Shown here: piece by piece, positions 34,800-44,868 of the stretch | Position numbering within the stretch: the first letter of the stretch is position 1 | Layout of the letters: each line of letters begins with the position of its first letter | NCBI RefSeq assembly: GCF_000626715.1 | Contig: NZ_AQRA01000011.1 | Coordinates: 1 to 64,000 of the forward strand | Reading direction: 5' to 3' | Source: Aquimarina atlantica | GTDB lineage: Bacteria; Bacteroidota; Bacteroidia; Flavobacteriales; Flavobacteriaceae | Length of the DNA: 64,000 bases | The notes under the pieces: model-generated | The model's database searches: none | What the model saw: the letters and a program-made list of their open reading frames with translations, nothing else | What the model was told of the DNA's origin: nothing | Translations under genes and position numbers: made by a program

Positions 34800-35702
34800 A
34801 TGCTCAAAATAGCATATCACCCGATCTATACGCATCCTTTGCCAGAAAAACATCGGTTCCCGATGATTAAATATGAGCTATTGCCTAAACAATTGCTTTA
34901 TGAGGGAACGTGCAAAGAAGAAAATTTCTTTGAACCCGAAATTCCGGATCCACAACCTATCCTGGCGGTTCATACAAAAGGTTACTATCAAAGTCTTATC
35001 GAATTATCGTTAGGCTCTAAAGCAGCCAGAAAAATCGGTTTTCCGCTATCAAAAGAGCTGATCGATCGTGAGGTAATTATTGCTGATGGTACTATCAAAG
35101 CTTCACAATATGCCATGCAATACGGTATCGCTATGAATATAGCTGGTGGTACTCATCATGCCTATACAGATCGTGGTGAAGCATTTTGTTTATTAAATGA
35201 TCAAGCAATTGGAGCACGATATCTTTTACAACATGGTTTAGCAAAAAAAGTTTTGATCGTAGATCTTGATGTACACCAAGGTAACGGAACTGCACAAATA
35301 TTCGAAAATGATGAGAGTGTATTTACCTTCTCGATGCACGGAGCAAACAATTATCCTTTCAAAAAAGAAAAATCAGATCTGGATATCGAACTTCTTAATC
35401 AAACTGAAGATGAGGAATACCTAAGAATTCTAAAAGAAACGCTCCCCCAGCTCATTGAAGACCAAAAACCAGATTTTATGTATTATTTGAGTGGTGTAGA
35501 TATCTTATCCACCGATAAATTAGGGAAATTAGGATGCTCGCTAGCAGGTTGTGCAGAACGAGATCGATTTGTACTTCAAACCTGTAAAGATCTCAATATC
35601 CCAGTTATGTGCTCTATGGGTGGTGGTTATTCTCCAGATATAAAGACTATTATAGAAGCACACTCTAACACTTACAGATTAGCGCAAGATATTTTCTTTT
35701 GA
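34800..35702 (+). CDS. Histone deacetylase-like deacylase
   Basis: The 300-residue product belongs to the HDAC/AcuC/amidohydrolase superfamily. Catalytic signatures are NIAGGTHHAYTDRGEAFC (the His-His pair), VLIVDLDVHQGNGT (zinc ligands Asp and His), FTFSMHGANNYPF, and SGVDILSTDKLGKLGCS (second zinc Asp). CSMGGGYSP carries the late glycine motif. The compact size resembles class IV or bacterial single-domain members. Substrates could be acetylated proteins, acetoin-pathway proteins or polyamines; nothing here decides. It probably shares the metG transcript. Confidence 0.9.
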   Translation: MLKIAYHPIYTHPLPEKHRFPMIKYELLPKQLLYEGTCKEENFFEPEIPDPQPILAVHTKGYYQSLIELSLGSKAARKIGFPLSKELIDREVIIADGTIKASQYAMQYGIAMNIAGGTHHAYTDRGEAFCLLNDQAIGARYLLQHGLAKKVLIVDLDVHQGNGTAQIFENDESVFTFSMHGANNYPFKKEKSDLDIELLNQTEDEEYLRILKETLPQLIEDQKPDFMYYLSGVDILSTDKLGKLGCSLAGCAERDRFVLQTCKDLNIPVMCSMGGGYSPDIKTIIEAHSNTYRLAQDIFF

Positions 35703-35718
35703 TATTTGGCATTAATCA

Positions 35719-35747
35719 TTTGTAAACGGATATTTATTGTATCTTCA
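35719..35747 (+). promoter_or_regulatory. Candidate promoter for the zinc-ribbon protein
   Basis: TTTG at 35719-35722, a 17-bp spacer, and TATCTTCA at 35740-35747 fit the Bacteroidota promoter with two weak positions. The start is 17 bp downstream. Confidence 0.4.
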
Positions 35748-35764
35748 TATCAAATTATATTCTT

Positions 35765-36112
35765 ATGCAAAAAGAATGCCCGGTATGTGGTGATAAAATT
35801 GTTGGTCGAGCAGATAAAAAGTTCTGTGGTGATTACTGTCGTAATGCATATAATAATCAACTTAATAAAGACAGTAAAAACCTAATCCGTAATATCAACA
35901 ATCTATTACGTAAAAACTATCGCATTCTCGAAGAATTAAATCCAAAAGATAAAACTAAAACCACCAAAACAAAACTTATGGCTAAAGGGTTTGATTTTCA
36001 GCATTTCACAAGTATCTATGTTACCAAAACCGGAAACACTTATTATTTTGTGTATGATCAGGGATATCTTCCATTAGAAAATGATTTTTATGCAATTGTA
36101 AAAAGAAATTAA
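35765..36112 (+). CDS. Small zinc-ribbon protein (115 aa)
   Basis: The N terminus has a treble-clef-like cysteine set CPVCGDKIVG...KFCGDYCRNAYNN (four Cys within about residues 5-25), as in DUF2116-type zinc ribbons. A basic helical segment and a C-terminal beta-rich part (TSIYVTKTGNTYYFVYDQGY) follow. Similar short proteins are common in flavobacteria with no assigned function. Nucleic-acid or protein binding is possible. It has its own promoter candidate and stands between the HDAC-like and the PPOX genes on the same strand. Confidence 0.75.
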   Translation: MQKECPVCGDKIVGRADKKFCGDYCRNAYNNQLNKDSKNLIRNINNLLRKNYRILEELNPKDKTKTTKTKLMAKGFDFQHFTSIYVTKTGNTYYFVYDQGYLPLENDFYAIVKRN

Positions 36113-36155
36113 ATAATCCTATTCTCTGGCTAAAAATAATTATCATCATAATAAA

Positions 36156-36710
36156 ATGGCAAAAATACTTCCCGAGATAAGTTCAGAATTAAAAGATTTT
36201 ATAGCAAAACAAAAAGTTTTCTTTGTAGGAACAGCAGCCAATGAAGGACGGGTTAATATTTCTCCTAAAGGAATGGATACCTTTCGGGTTATTGGACCAA
36301 ACAAAATTGTCTGGTTAAATCTTACAGGAAGTGGAAATGAAACTGCTGCTCACGTAATAAAAAATAATAGAATGACCATTCTATTTTGTGCTTTTGAAGG
36401 AAAACCCTTAATCTTAAGATTTTACGGAACTGCGAATATATTTCATAAACAAGATGAAACCTATCATGATTATATTCATTTATTTCCTAAGATCGTGGGT
36501 TCAAGACAAATTATTGAAATGAACGTAGATATGGTACAAACCTCTTGCGGATATGCGGTTCCGTTTATGGATTTTAAAGAAGAAAGGACACAGTTAAAAT
36601 CCTGGTCCGAAAAACAGGGAGAAGAACGACTAGAGAATTATCGAAAAGAAAAGAATGCGCTTAGTATAGATGGTTTCGAAACCAGAATAACAGGATCTGA
36701 TAAGAAATAA
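36156..36710 (+). CDS. Pyridoxamine 5'-phosphate oxidase-family protein
   Basis: The 184-residue product has the FMN-binding split-barrel pattern: FFVGTAANEGRVNISPKGMD near residue 22, then VIGPNKIVWLNLTGSGNETA and RMTILFCAFEGKPLILRFYG. These subfamily members are flavin-dependent reductases or oxidases of undefined substrate, not the pyridoxal biosynthesis enzyme. There is no signal peptide. It is convergent with the CBS-domain gene. Confidence 0.85.
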   Translation: MAKILPEISSELKDFIAKQKVFFVGTAANEGRVNISPKGMDTFRVIGPNKIVWLNLTGSGNETAAHVIKNNRMTILFCAFEGKPLILRFYGTANIFHKQDETYHDYIHLFPKIVGSRQIIEMNVDMVQTSCGYAVPFMDFKEERTQLKSWSEKQGEERLENYRKEKNALSIDGFETRITGSDKK

Positions 36711-36753
36711 AGGTGTTATTAAATCTGTTATTCTTAGCTTCTACTATGTTTGA

Positions 36754-37224
36754 TTACCGATTTCTCCAATTTTGACTATTCATTTTTAACGCTGCTTTCA
36801 TTACATCTTTCTGGCTAATTTGCCCAACTAACTTACCATCTTCCAAAATAGGAAAGCGTCTTCTTTTGGTTTGCAAAAACTTATTAGCTGCATCAAAAAT
36901 ATTAAGATTTCCATCTATTGTTTCTACATCTTTAGCCATAAAATTTTCTACTCTGGCATCTTCAATAGGCATGTTATAATATCGGCTTTCATTTAATTGT
37001 TTAATGCAATCGCCTTCAGAAATAACACCTAACAATTGATTATTATCATCAACTACTGGTCCTCCCGATATTTTATGCTTTACTAATGTCTCGATAACCT
37101 CCATAACTGGTTGACCAGGACTAAATGTAATCAAATCTCTTGTCATATAATCAGAGACTTTTATTAGTGTCTCATCTTGCTTCTTCGTCTTAGAGCGAGC
37201 TCCTTGAAAACTGATTATTCCCAT
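36754..37224 (-). CDS. CBS-domain protein (156 aa)
   Basis: The product consists of a short N-terminal tail and two CBS motifs (about residues 26-82, YMTRDLITFSPGQPVMEV with GVISEGDCIK; and about 92-150, FMAKDVETIDGNLNIFDA with VGQISQKDVMK). Tandem CBS pairs bind adenosine nucleotides and act as energy sensors. With no attached enzyme domain it is probably a regulator of another protein. Monocistronic. Confidence 0.85.
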   Translation of the reverse strand: MGIISFQGARSKTKKQDETLIKVSDYMTRDLITFSPGQPVMEVIETLVKHKISGGPVVDDNNQLLGVISEGDCIKQLNESRYYNMPIEDARVENFMAKDVETIDGNLNIFDAANKFLQTKRRRFPILEDGKLVGQISQKDVMKAALKMNSQNWRNR

Positions 37225-37409
37225 AATATCTAGTGATTTAGTGAATCTTAAATATAGTGATTTACAATAACTTATTCAAGTTAGATTTGAATTACATTAA
37301 AATTAAAATCTAATTTTTATACCTTTAACTACATCATTTTTTAACTTTTAAATGAAATCATCAACTATCATTTCGAAAGGTATATTTTTAATAATTGTAG
37401 CTTATTTCT

Positions 37410-37417
37410 TACCTTTA
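37410..37417 (+). promoter_or_regulatory. Candidate -7 element (TACCTTTA) for the M28 peptidase
   Basis: TACCTTTA lies 20 bp before the start codon, the same layout as the TACCTTTG box before metG. One mismatch to consensus and no clear -33 box. Confidence 0.3.
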
Positions 37418-37437
37418 GCCTAAACCAATATTCACAC

Positions 37438-39831
37438 ATGCGAAAGTTTCCCTCTTTACTTACGTTGCTCCTTATTTTAATTTCATTAGTTTACACATTT
37501 TACAGCAGTAAACCACAAAAAATAACCGACCTTAAGACTTCTAAACAGGAATTCTCTACACTTCGTGCTTTAGAACATGTAAAAAACATCTCTAAACAAT
37601 CTCACTATCTAGGTAGTTTGGCACACGAAGGAACAAAAACATATATCCTGGATGAATTAAAAAAACTAGGGTTACAACCCGAAATTCAAGAAGGCATCTC
37701 TATTTCTAAAGGAGGCGCAATAAGCCGACCCAAAAATATCATTGCAAAGATTAAGGGTAGTAATTCTACAAAGTCGTTGGTACTTATGTCTCATTATGAC
37801 AGTTCGCCACATTCTTCGTACGGAGCCAGTGATGCGGGTAGCGGTGTTGCAACTATCCTCGAAGGAATCAGAGCCTATTTGGCGACAAATAAGGTTCCTA
37901 AAAATGATATTATCATTTGTATTACCGATGGAGAAGAAATCGGGCTTATTGGAGCAGATCTTTTTGTAAAAAAACATCCCTGGGCCAAAAATGTTGGACT
38001 TGCACTTAATTTTGAAGCCAGAGGAAGCGGTGGTAATTCTTATATGCTGATAGAAACCAATGGCAAGAATGGAAAAATGATTGAAGAATTCTCTAAAGCC
38101 AGGGTAAAATATCCTGTTACTAATTCTCTTGCATATAGTATTTATAAAATGCTCCCCAACGATACCGATCTTACTGTTTTAAGAAAACAAGGGGATATCG
38201 AAGGGTTCAACTTTGCTTTTATAGATGATCATTTTGATTACCATACGGCCAATGACACATGGCAAAACCTGGATCTAAACACATTACAACACCAAGGAAG
38301 CTACTTAATACCTCTACTCTCCTACTTTTCTGAGATCGACCTGAGTGTACTTAAATCTGATCGGGACTACATTTATTTTAATACTCCGATTTTTAATCTT
38401 ATTAAATACCCTTTTAGTTGGATATATGCTTTATTAAGTATTGCAATTATCTTATTTATAGGATTAATTTTTTACGGAAAATTTGCATATCGAATAGATT
38501 TCAAAGAAGCTTTGTTAGGATTAGGCGCTTTTCTTTTATGTCTGATATTAGCAGGAGGAATAACTTTTGGTGGATGGCAACTGATTAAGATTATCTACCC
38601 TCATTATAATGAAATTCAACATGGGTTTACGTATAATGGATATCAATATATCACTGTTTTTGTATTATTATCGATCGCTATTTGCTTTAAAGTATATGCC
38701 AAATTCAGTAAAAGTAAAAATCAAGCTAGTTTACTTGTAGGACCGTTATTCATTTGGCTGGTTGTTTGTACTATGGCTGCTTTGTACCTTAAGGGAGCTA
38801 GTTATTTTATAATCGTTGTATTATTTGGATTGATATCATTAGTTGTTCTTATTCGGCAAAAAAGACCTAATTCGATATTAATGGTTATTTTGGCATTACC
38901 AGCTATCTTTATCATATCCCCTTTTATAGCAGCCTTTCCTGTAGCTTTAGGCTTAAAAATTCTTTTTGTTTCTTCTATACTATCGGTTTTATTGTTTGGT
39001 GCATTAATCCCTGTTTTTGGGTTTTATCAAAGAAAAAACTTATTTGGCAATTTATGCCTTCTCCTAAGTTTAGTTTTCTTTATTGCAGCACATATAAAAT
39101 CTGATTTTACAGAAACCCGGCAAAAACCCAATAGCCTTGTCTACATCTTAGATACCGACCAAAATAAGGCCGTTTGGGCTTCTTATGATAATATTCTTGA
39201 TTCATGGACACAAAATTATATTAACCCAGAAGAAAATATTGCCGAAACTTATAATGTAAATACATTACAAAGTAAATATCGAAAATCATTTGCTTATGCC
39301 AATCAAGCTCCTATCAAAAGTATTAGACAACCAAAGCTAGACATTAGTAAAGATACGATAATCGGAAACCTGAGGCACATGGAGTTATGTATTGCCCCCC
39401 AACGAGATATCCAAAGGGTTGATTTATATACCGAAACTCTGTTTAATTTTGATGCTTTACGGGTTAATGGTGAAACTGCAAAAGACTTTACCTATTATGA
39501 CGGTAATACCTATAACGCATTTACAAAAAGATGGAGTCAAAATTTACTTACGTATCATGTAAGTAAAAATCAACCGTTAGAATTACAAATGCAGTTTCAC
39601 AAGGATTCACTACCAAAATTTGTATTATATGAATCTTCTTATGACTTACTTGCAAATGATCATTTTTCAATTCCGGAAAGAGATAAAAATATGATGCCCA
39701 AACCATTTGTAATAAATGATGCTGTAGTCATCAAAAAAGGGTTTGCCATAGAAGAATACGAGGAGAAGAAAATAGACACAACACTTACATTGGATAATAC
39801 ACCAATCCAAGTACAAGAAATAAATGAATAA
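37438..39831 (+). CDS. M28 family peptidase with multi-pass membrane domain
   Basis: The 797-residue product starts with a membrane anchor (residues 5-22) followed by an M28 zinc aminopeptidase domain: LVLMSHYDSSPHSSYGASDA (zinc His and Asp), ITDGEEIGLIGADLF (catalytic Glu pair), ALNFEARGSGG and FAFIDDHFDYHTANDTW. From about residue 320 to 560 there are about nine hydrophobic helices, then a C-terminal beta-rich domain. This architecture resembles the ER metallopeptidase Fxna/ERMP1 group and its bacterial relatives. The peptidase domain is expected in the periplasm. Confidence 0.85.
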   Translation: MRKFPSLLTLLLILISLVYTFYSSKPQKITDLKTSKQEFSTLRALEHVKNISKQSHYLGSLAHEGTKTYILDELKKLGLQPEIQEGISISKGGAISRPKNIIAKIKGSNSTKSLVLMSHYDSSPHSSYGASDAGSGVATILEGIRAYLATNKVPKNDIIICITDGEEIGLIGADLFVKKHPWAKNVGLALNFEARGSGGNSYMLIETNGKNGKMIEEFSKARVKYPVTNSLAYSIYKMLPNDTDLTVLRKQGDIEGFNFAFIDDHFDYHTANDTWQNLDLNTLQHQGSYLIPLLSYFSEIDLSVLKSDRDYIYFNTPIFNLIKYPFSWIYALLSIAIILFIGLIFYGKFAYRIDFKEALLGLGAFLLCLILAGGITFGGWQLIKIIYPHYNEIQHGFTYNGYQYITVFVLLSIAICFKVYAKFSKSKNQASLLVGPLFIWLVVCTMAALYLKGASYFIIVVLFGLISLVVLIRQKRPNSILMVILALPAIFIISPFIAAFPVALGLKILFVSSILSVLLFGALIPVFGFYQRKNLFGNLCLLLSLVFFIAAHIKSDFTETRQKPNSLVYILDTDQNKAVWASYDNILDSWTQNYINPEENIAETYNVNTLQSKYRKSFAYANQAPIKSIRQPKLDISKDTIIGNLRHMELCIAPQRDIQRVDLYTETLFNFDALRVNGETAKDFTYYDGNTYNAFTKRWSQNLLTYHVSKNQPLELQMQFHKDSLPKFVLYESSYDLLANDHFSIPERDKNMMPKPFVINDAVVIKKGFAIEEYEEKKIDTTLTLDNTPIQVQEINE

Positions 39832-40017
39832 GCACAATGTTTAAAAAACATGAATGGTGACTATACATCTGTTTTTTGATGGTTTAGAAGCCTTTCTAAC
39901 CTTTTCATAAAGAAACTGGCTTAAATCTAATATTAAACACTTAAAAACGAATGATTGAAACCAATAATCATCATAAAACAGCTTATTATCAATATTTTAA
40001 AAAATAATGCAATAAAA

Positions 40018-40044
40018 AAACCGAAGTATATACTACTTCGGTTT
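40018..40044. terminator. Bidirectional terminator between M28 peptidase and sdhB
   Basis: A perfect 11-bp stem AAACCGAAGTA/TACTTCGGTTT with a 5-nt loop. On the minus strand it is followed by a run of T (A run at 40014-40020 on plus), a good end for sdhCAB. Confidence 0.85.
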
Positions 40045-40070
40045 CTATTTTATAATGGTAAAGAAAATAA

Positions 40071-40817
40071 CTATCCTTTCATACTTGCTTTTAAATATTC
40101 ACGGTTCATACGTGCTATATTTTCTAATGATATTCCTTTAGGACATTCGATTTCACATGCTCCTGTATTAGTACAGTTCCCAAATCCTTCTTCATCCATT
40201 TGGTTTACCATTGCCAGCACACGCTCTGTAGCTTCTACCTGACCTTGTGGCAACAACGCAAATTGCGAAACTTTGGCCGAAGTAAATAACATTGCCGAGG
40301 CATTTTTACAAGCCGCTACGCAAGCACCACAACCAATACAGGTTGCTGCATCCATAGCCTCATCTGCATCTTCTTTGCGAATAGGGATAGCATTTGCGTC
40401 TTGTGTATTTCCTGAAGTATTAACAGAAATATATCCTCCTGCCTGCTGTATACGCTCAAAAGAAGAACGGTCAACCATTAAATCCTTTACTACCGGGAAT
40501 GCTTTTGCTCTAAATGGCTCTATATAAATAGTATCTCCATCGTTAAACTTACGCATATGTAACTGACAGGTAGTTATCAAACGATCTGGTCCATGAGGTT
40601 CTCCATTGATCTGTAATGAACAAGCACCACAAATCCCTTCTCTACAGTCGTGGTCAAAAACCACAGGTTCTTCTCCTTTATTAATTAAGTCTTCATTTAA
40701 CACGTCTAACATTTCTAAAAAAGACATGTCTCCTTCTACTCCAGAAATATTATAGTCTACTAACTTTCCTTTGGAATTAGCATCACTTTGACGCCATATT
40801 TTTAATGTAAGATTCAT
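40071..40817 (-). CDS. sdhB: Succinate dehydrogenase/fumarate reductase iron-sulfur subunit
   Basis: The 248-residue product carries electrons from the flavoprotein to the membrane quinone site. Visible are the [2Fe-2S] ligands (CREGICGACSLQINGEPHG, then a distal LITTC), and the two C-terminal cluster motifs CIGCGACVAACKNAS and CTNTGACEIECPKGI. The cysteine arrangement is that of the Bacillus/Bacteroides-type complex II. It is the third gene of sdhCAB (6-bp gap after sdhA) and ends at a strong terminator. Confidence 0.95.
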   Translation of the reverse strand: MNLTLKIWRQSDANSKGKLVDYNISGVEGDMSFLEMLDVLNEDLINKGEEPVVFDHDCREGICGACSLQINGEPHGPDRLITTCQLHMRKFNDGDTIYIEPFRAKAFPVVKDLMVDRSSFERIQQAGGYISVNTSGNTQDANAIPIRKEDADEAMDAATCIGCGACVAACKNASAMLFTSAKVSQFALLPQGQVEATERVLAMVNQMDEEGFGNCTNTGACEIECPKGISLENIARMNREYLKASMKG

Positions 40818-40823
40818 AGCTTT

Positions 40824-42839
40824 TTATTTATAAGAACGTGTTTTTAATTCAATATTTTCGAAGACCAGGTCTTCTTTGTGGAGTTCTGCATCTTTAGGTT
40901 CTCCTTTGTATTCCCACGCAGCTACATACTTAAAGTTTTTATCATCTCTAAGCGCTTCTCCTTTTTGTTCTCCAGATTGTTCTACAGATTCTTCTCTAAA
41001 ATGTCCTCCACAAGATTCATTACGATGTAAGGCATCTTTAGCAAATAATTCTCCTAATTCTAAGAAATCAGCTACTCTTCCTGCTTTTTCCAGTTCAGGA
41101 TTCATGCTATTAATCGTTCCTGGAACTTTTACATTTTTCCAGAAATCCTCACGTAATACCGCAATCTCTTCTATAGCTTCTTTTAGCTCCTTTTCATTAC
41201 GAGACATCCCACACTTATTCCACATGATTTTACCCAATTTTTTATGGTAATAATCTACAGAATGTTCTCCTGATCCGTTCATCAATTTCTCGATACGATC
41301 TTTCACTTCTTTTTCAGCCTGATCAAACTCTGGTGTGTCTGTTGGGATTTTTCCTGTTCGAATATCTTGAGACAAATAGTCTCCGATAGTGTATGGTAAA
41401 ACAAAATATCCATCTGCCAAACCTTGCATTAATGCTGATGCTCCCAGACGGTTAGCTCCATGATCCGAAAAGTTTGCCTCTCCTGCTGCATAACATCCAG
41501 GAATCGTAGTTTGCAAATTATAATCTACCCATAAACCACCCATCGTATAATGTACAGCAGGATAAATCATCATTGGAGTTTTATATGGATTTGCATCTAC
41601 AATCTTTTCATACATCTGAAATAAGTTTCCGTATTTGCTTTCGATAACTTCTTCTCCCAATTTCGTAATTTCTGCTGCAGAAGGGTTATGCATACCAGAG
41701 GTTAATGCTTTTTCTTTTCCGTATCGTTGGATTGCCGATGCAAAATCCAGGTATACAGCTTCTCCTGTCTTATTTACTCCAAAACCAGCATCACAACGTT
41801 CTTTTGCTGCTCTGGATGCTACATCACGTGGCACCAGGTTACCAAAAGCCGGATAACGACGTTCTAGATAATAATCTCTTTCTTCTTCAGATAACTGAGT
41901 AGGTTTTAACTTACCTGCTCGTATTGCTTCGACATCCTCTTTGCGCTTTGGAACCCATATACGTCCATCATTACGTAACGACTCAGACATCAATGTTAAT
42001 TTAGACTGATGATCTCCTGATACTGGTATACATGTCGGATGAATCTGGGTATAACAAGGATTTGCAAAGAAAGCTCCTCTACGGTGTGCTCTCCATGCTG
42101 CCATAACATTACTTCCCATTGCATTGGTACTTAAGAAGAACACATTTCCGTACCCTCCACTAGCTAATACTACCGCATGAGCTGAATGACGTTCTATTTC
42201 TCCTGTAACCAGATTACGAGCGATAATTCCACGAGCTTTACCATCAACCTTCACCAAATCTAACATTTCGTGACGATTAAACGCTTGTATTTTTCCTCTA
42301 TTGATTTGACGATTCATTGCAGAATAGGCTCCAAGGAGTAATTGCTGCCCAGTTTGTCCTTTGGCATAAAATGTTCGGGATACTAATACTCCTCCAAAAG
42401 AACGATTATCTAATAATCCACCATACTCACGTGCAAAAGGAACTCCCTGTGCTACACACTGATCAATAATATTTCCCGAAACTTCGGCCAATCGATATAC
42501 ATTAGCCTCACGAGAACGGTAATCTCCTCCTTTTACAGTATCGTAAAATAATCGATAATCAGAATCACCATCACCTTGATAGTTCTTTGCTGCATTAATT
42601 CCTCCTTGTGCAGCAATCGAATGCGCACGACGAGGAGAATCCTGATAACAGAATGTTTTTACATTATATCCAAGCTCGGCCAAAGAAGCAGCCGCGCTTC
42701 CCCCTGCTAATCCTGTACCAACAACGATAATATCTATATTTCGTTTATTCGCAGGGTTAACCAGGTTAATTGTATTTTTATGATTTGTCCACTTATCTGC
42801 CAGTGGACCTTCAGGTATTTTAGAATCTAAAATTGACAT
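40824..42839 (-). CDS. sdhA: Succinate dehydrogenase/fumarate reductase flavoprotein subunit
   Basis: The 671-residue subunit oxidises succinate or reduces fumarate in the TCA cycle and respiratory chain. The FAD-binding motif IIVVGTGLAGGSAAASLAEL is near residue 33. The covalent FAD histidine lies in RRAHSIAAQGGINAA. Active-site stretches include HPTCIPVSGDHQS and the late GANRLGASALMQGL. The length fits the Bacteroidota form. It is co-transcribed with sdhC and sdhB. Confidence 0.96.
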   Translation of the reverse strand: MSILDSKIPEGPLADKWTNHKNTINLVNPANKRNIDIIVVGTGLAGGSAAASLAELGYNVKTFCYQDSPRRAHSIAAQGGINAAKNYQGDGDSDYRLFYDTVKGGDYRSREANVYRLAEVSGNIIDQCVAQGVPFAREYGGLLDNRSFGGVLVSRTFYAKGQTGQQLLLGAYSAMNRQINRGKIQAFNRHEMLDLVKVDGKARGIIARNLVTGEIERHSAHAVVLASGGYGNVFFLSTNAMGSNVMAAWRAHRRGAFFANPCYTQIHPTCIPVSGDHQSKLTLMSESLRNDGRIWVPKRKEDVEAIRAGKLKPTQLSEEERDYYLERRYPAFGNLVPRDVASRAAKERCDAGFGVNKTGEAVYLDFASAIQRYGKEKALTSGMHNPSAAEITKLGEEVIESKYGNLFQMYEKIVDANPYKTPMMIYPAVHYTMGGLWVDYNLQTTIPGCYAAGEANFSDHGANRLGASALMQGLADGYFVLPYTIGDYLSQDIRTGKIPTDTPEFDQAEKEVKDRIEKLMNGSGEHSVDYYHKKLGKIMWNKCGMSRNEKELKEAIEEIAVLREDFWKNVKVPGTINSMNPELEKAGRVADFLELGELFAKDALHRNESCGGHFREESVEQSGEQKGEALRDDKNFKYVAAWEYKGEPKDAELHKEDLVFENIELKTRSYK

Positions 42840-42852
42840 ACTAGTGGTGTTT

Positions 42853-43512
42853 TTAATGATTAAGATGAAGCACTATAGCAATAATAATAAATCCTACAGG
42901 AATTACTATTGCAAAAGCCTTTGCAAACTTGGTTGCCGCTACCGAGTATTTATTATTAAACCCAACAGATTGAAACGAAGATGCAAATCCATGCCATAAA
43001 TGCAATGCTAAAAACACAAACGAAAGCGCGTATAGTCCTGTACGAATCGGGCTTTCAAACTTATGTAGCAATTCTGGATAATATCGTGTAGGGTCTTCTG
43101 GAGCAAACTCTACATATTTATGTACTATTTCTGGTACCCAAAAATCATAGAAATGTAATCCTAAAAATGCAAGGATCACTAATCCAGAGTAAATCATATT
43201 TCTAGACATCCAGGAAGCGTTAGCTCCTCCATTATATTTTGCATACTTAATCGCTCTGGCATTTTTGTTTTTGATTTCTAATACAAACCCCATCACAAAA
43301 TGAAACACTACTCCAAAAATTAAAACAGGTTGCAATACAAATTGAACTAACGGATTTGTACCCATAAAATGAGATAGCTCATTAAATATATCTGCACTGA
43401 AAATTGAAGTAAAATTGATAGTAAAGTGTTGTAATAAGAAAAAAACTAAGAAAAGTCCTGAAAGTGCCATCGCAACTTTTCTAGCTATTGAAGATTTTAT
43501 CAATCCACCCAT
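42853..43512 (-). CDS. sdhC: Succinate dehydrogenase cytochrome b subunit
   Basis: The 219-residue single membrane subunit (class B type, five helices) anchors complex II and binds haem and quinone. Visible are KVAMALSGLFLVFFLLQH at helix 1 and conserved helix histidines (FLLQHF, VFHFVMG, FLGLHFYDF, ALHLWHGF). It is the first gene of the operon, 13 bp before sdhA, with a good promoter candidate at 43541-43572. Confidence 0.95.
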   Translation of the reverse strand: MGGLIKSSIARKVAMALSGLFLVFFLLQHFTINFTSIFSADIFNELSHFMGTNPLVQFVLQPVLIFGVVFHFVMGFVLEIKNKNARAIKYAKYNGGANASWMSRNMIYSGLVILAFLGLHFYDFWVPEIVHKYVEFAPEDPTRYYPELLHKFESPIRTGLYALSFVFLALHLWHGFASSFQSVGFNNKYSVAATKFAKAFAIVIPVGFIIIAIVLHLNH

Positions 43513-43540
43513 TATTTAAAATGTTTAATTAGTTGTGAAG

Positions 43541-43572
43541 CAAAAATAGGGTTCAATGCTTTTTTAGCCAAG
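43541..43572 (-). promoter_or_regulatory. Candidate promoter of sdhCAB
   Basis: On the minus strand a CTTGG box (43568-43572) is followed after 20 bp by TATTTTTG (43541-43548), a perfect TAnnTTTG. The sdhC start is about 28 bp further. Confidence 0.5.
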
Positions 43573-43719
43573 CTTTACCTTGGGTTTATTTCGCTATTTA
43601 TAATGAATATAAAAAAGAAAGATACTTTGTTTATCGTTAAGTCCTAAAACGCTTGAAATATAGAATTAACTTTAAACAAAAAACAATGCTTTTTTTTACA
43701 ATTATGCTAATTTTACCTT

Positions 43720-44865
43720 ATGCAAAATATCAATTCCAAACTTCCAGAGGTTTCAACTACCATATTTACAGTAATGAGTCAATTAGCTCATAAACACAAT
43801 GCATTAAATCTGTCCCAGGGTTTTCCTAATTTTGAAGCTAGTCCAGAACTAATTGACTTGGTAACTCGTGGTATGCAAAATGGGTATAACCAATATGCTC
43901 CAATGCCAGGATCACTTTCTTTAAGAGAAATTATAACTAAAAAAACCAACTCACTATATGGCAGTCATTATCATCCTGAAACCGATATTACTATAACCTC
44001 TGGTGCTACACAGGCAATTTTCACTATTATTTCGGCTTTTATACATCCGGGGGATGAGGTAATTATATTTAAACCTGCCTATGATTCATATGAACCATCG
44101 ATCAAATTATACGGAGGAACGATTGTTCCAATTCAATTAACAGCTCCTGATTTTAGTATTGACTGGCAAGAAGTTGCTTCTAAAATTACTTCGAAAACTA
44201 AAATGATTATTATCAATACACCTCATAATCCCAGTGGTAGTATTTTGTCTAAAGAAGATATGCTTCAGTTAGAAAAATTAATGAAGAACACAGATATTAT
44301 TTTATTGAGTGATGAAGTTTATGAGCACATCATTTTTGATGATCAGAAACATCAAAGTGCTGCATTATTTCCCGGATTAGCCGAACGTGCTTTTATTACT
44401 GCTTCTTTCGGGAAAACATTTCATACTACCGGATGGAAAATGGGGTATTGTCTGGCTCCCAAAGAATTAATGGCAGAATTTAGAAAAGTACATCAATTCA
44501 ACGTCTTTTCTAGTAGTCATCCTATGCAATATGCCTTGGCCGAATATTTAAAGGTTCCAGAACATTATCTTTCTCTTCCTGGATTTTATCAGCAAAAACG
44601 AGATTTTTTCCTATCTATGATTAAGAATTCTCGTTTTAAGTTCATTCCAGCATCCGGAACATATTTTCAGGTATTAGATTATTCTGCTATTACTGATGAA
44701 AGCGATATAGCTTTCGCAGAACGATTAACCAAAGAACATAAAATTGCATCTATCCCGGTATCGGTTTTTAACTTAAACCAGAAAGATGATAAAGTACTGC
44801 GTTTCTGCTTTGCCAAAACCGAAGATACGTTAAAACGAGCGGCAGAAATTTTGTGTGAGATTTGA
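43720..44865 (+). CDS. Methionine-type aminotransferase (class I/II PLP)
   Basis: The 381-residue product matches the YbdL/kynurenine aminotransferase-like methionine transaminase group: ALNLSQGFPNFEASPEL near residue 28, NQYAPMPGSLSLRE, the nucleotide-fold region TSGATQAIFT, NTPHNPSGS (about 167), LLSDEVYEHI, and the PLP lysine K232 in SFGKTFHTTGWKMGY. It likely closes the methionine salvage cycle or degrades aromatic/sulfur amino acids. Monocistronic, convergent with dinB. Confidence 0.9.
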   Translation: MQNINSKLPEVSTTIFTVMSQLAHKHNALNLSQGFPNFEASPELIDLVTRGMQNGYNQYAPMPGSLSLREIITKKTNSLYGSHYHPETDITITSGATQAIFTIISAFIHPGDEVIIFKPAYDSYEPSIKLYGGTIVPIQLTAPDFSIDWQEVASKITSKTKMIIINTPHNPSGSILSKEDMLQLEKLMKNTDIILLSDEVYEHIIFDDQKHQSAALFPGLAERAFITASFGKTFHTTGWKMGYCLAPKELMAEFRKVHQFNVFSSSHPMQYALAEYLKVPEHYLSLPGFYQQKRDFFLSMIKNSRFKFIPASGTYFQVLDYSAITDESDIAFAERLTKEHKIASIPVSVFNLNQKDDKVLRFCFAKTEDTLKRAAEILCEI

Positions 44866-44868
44866 TTC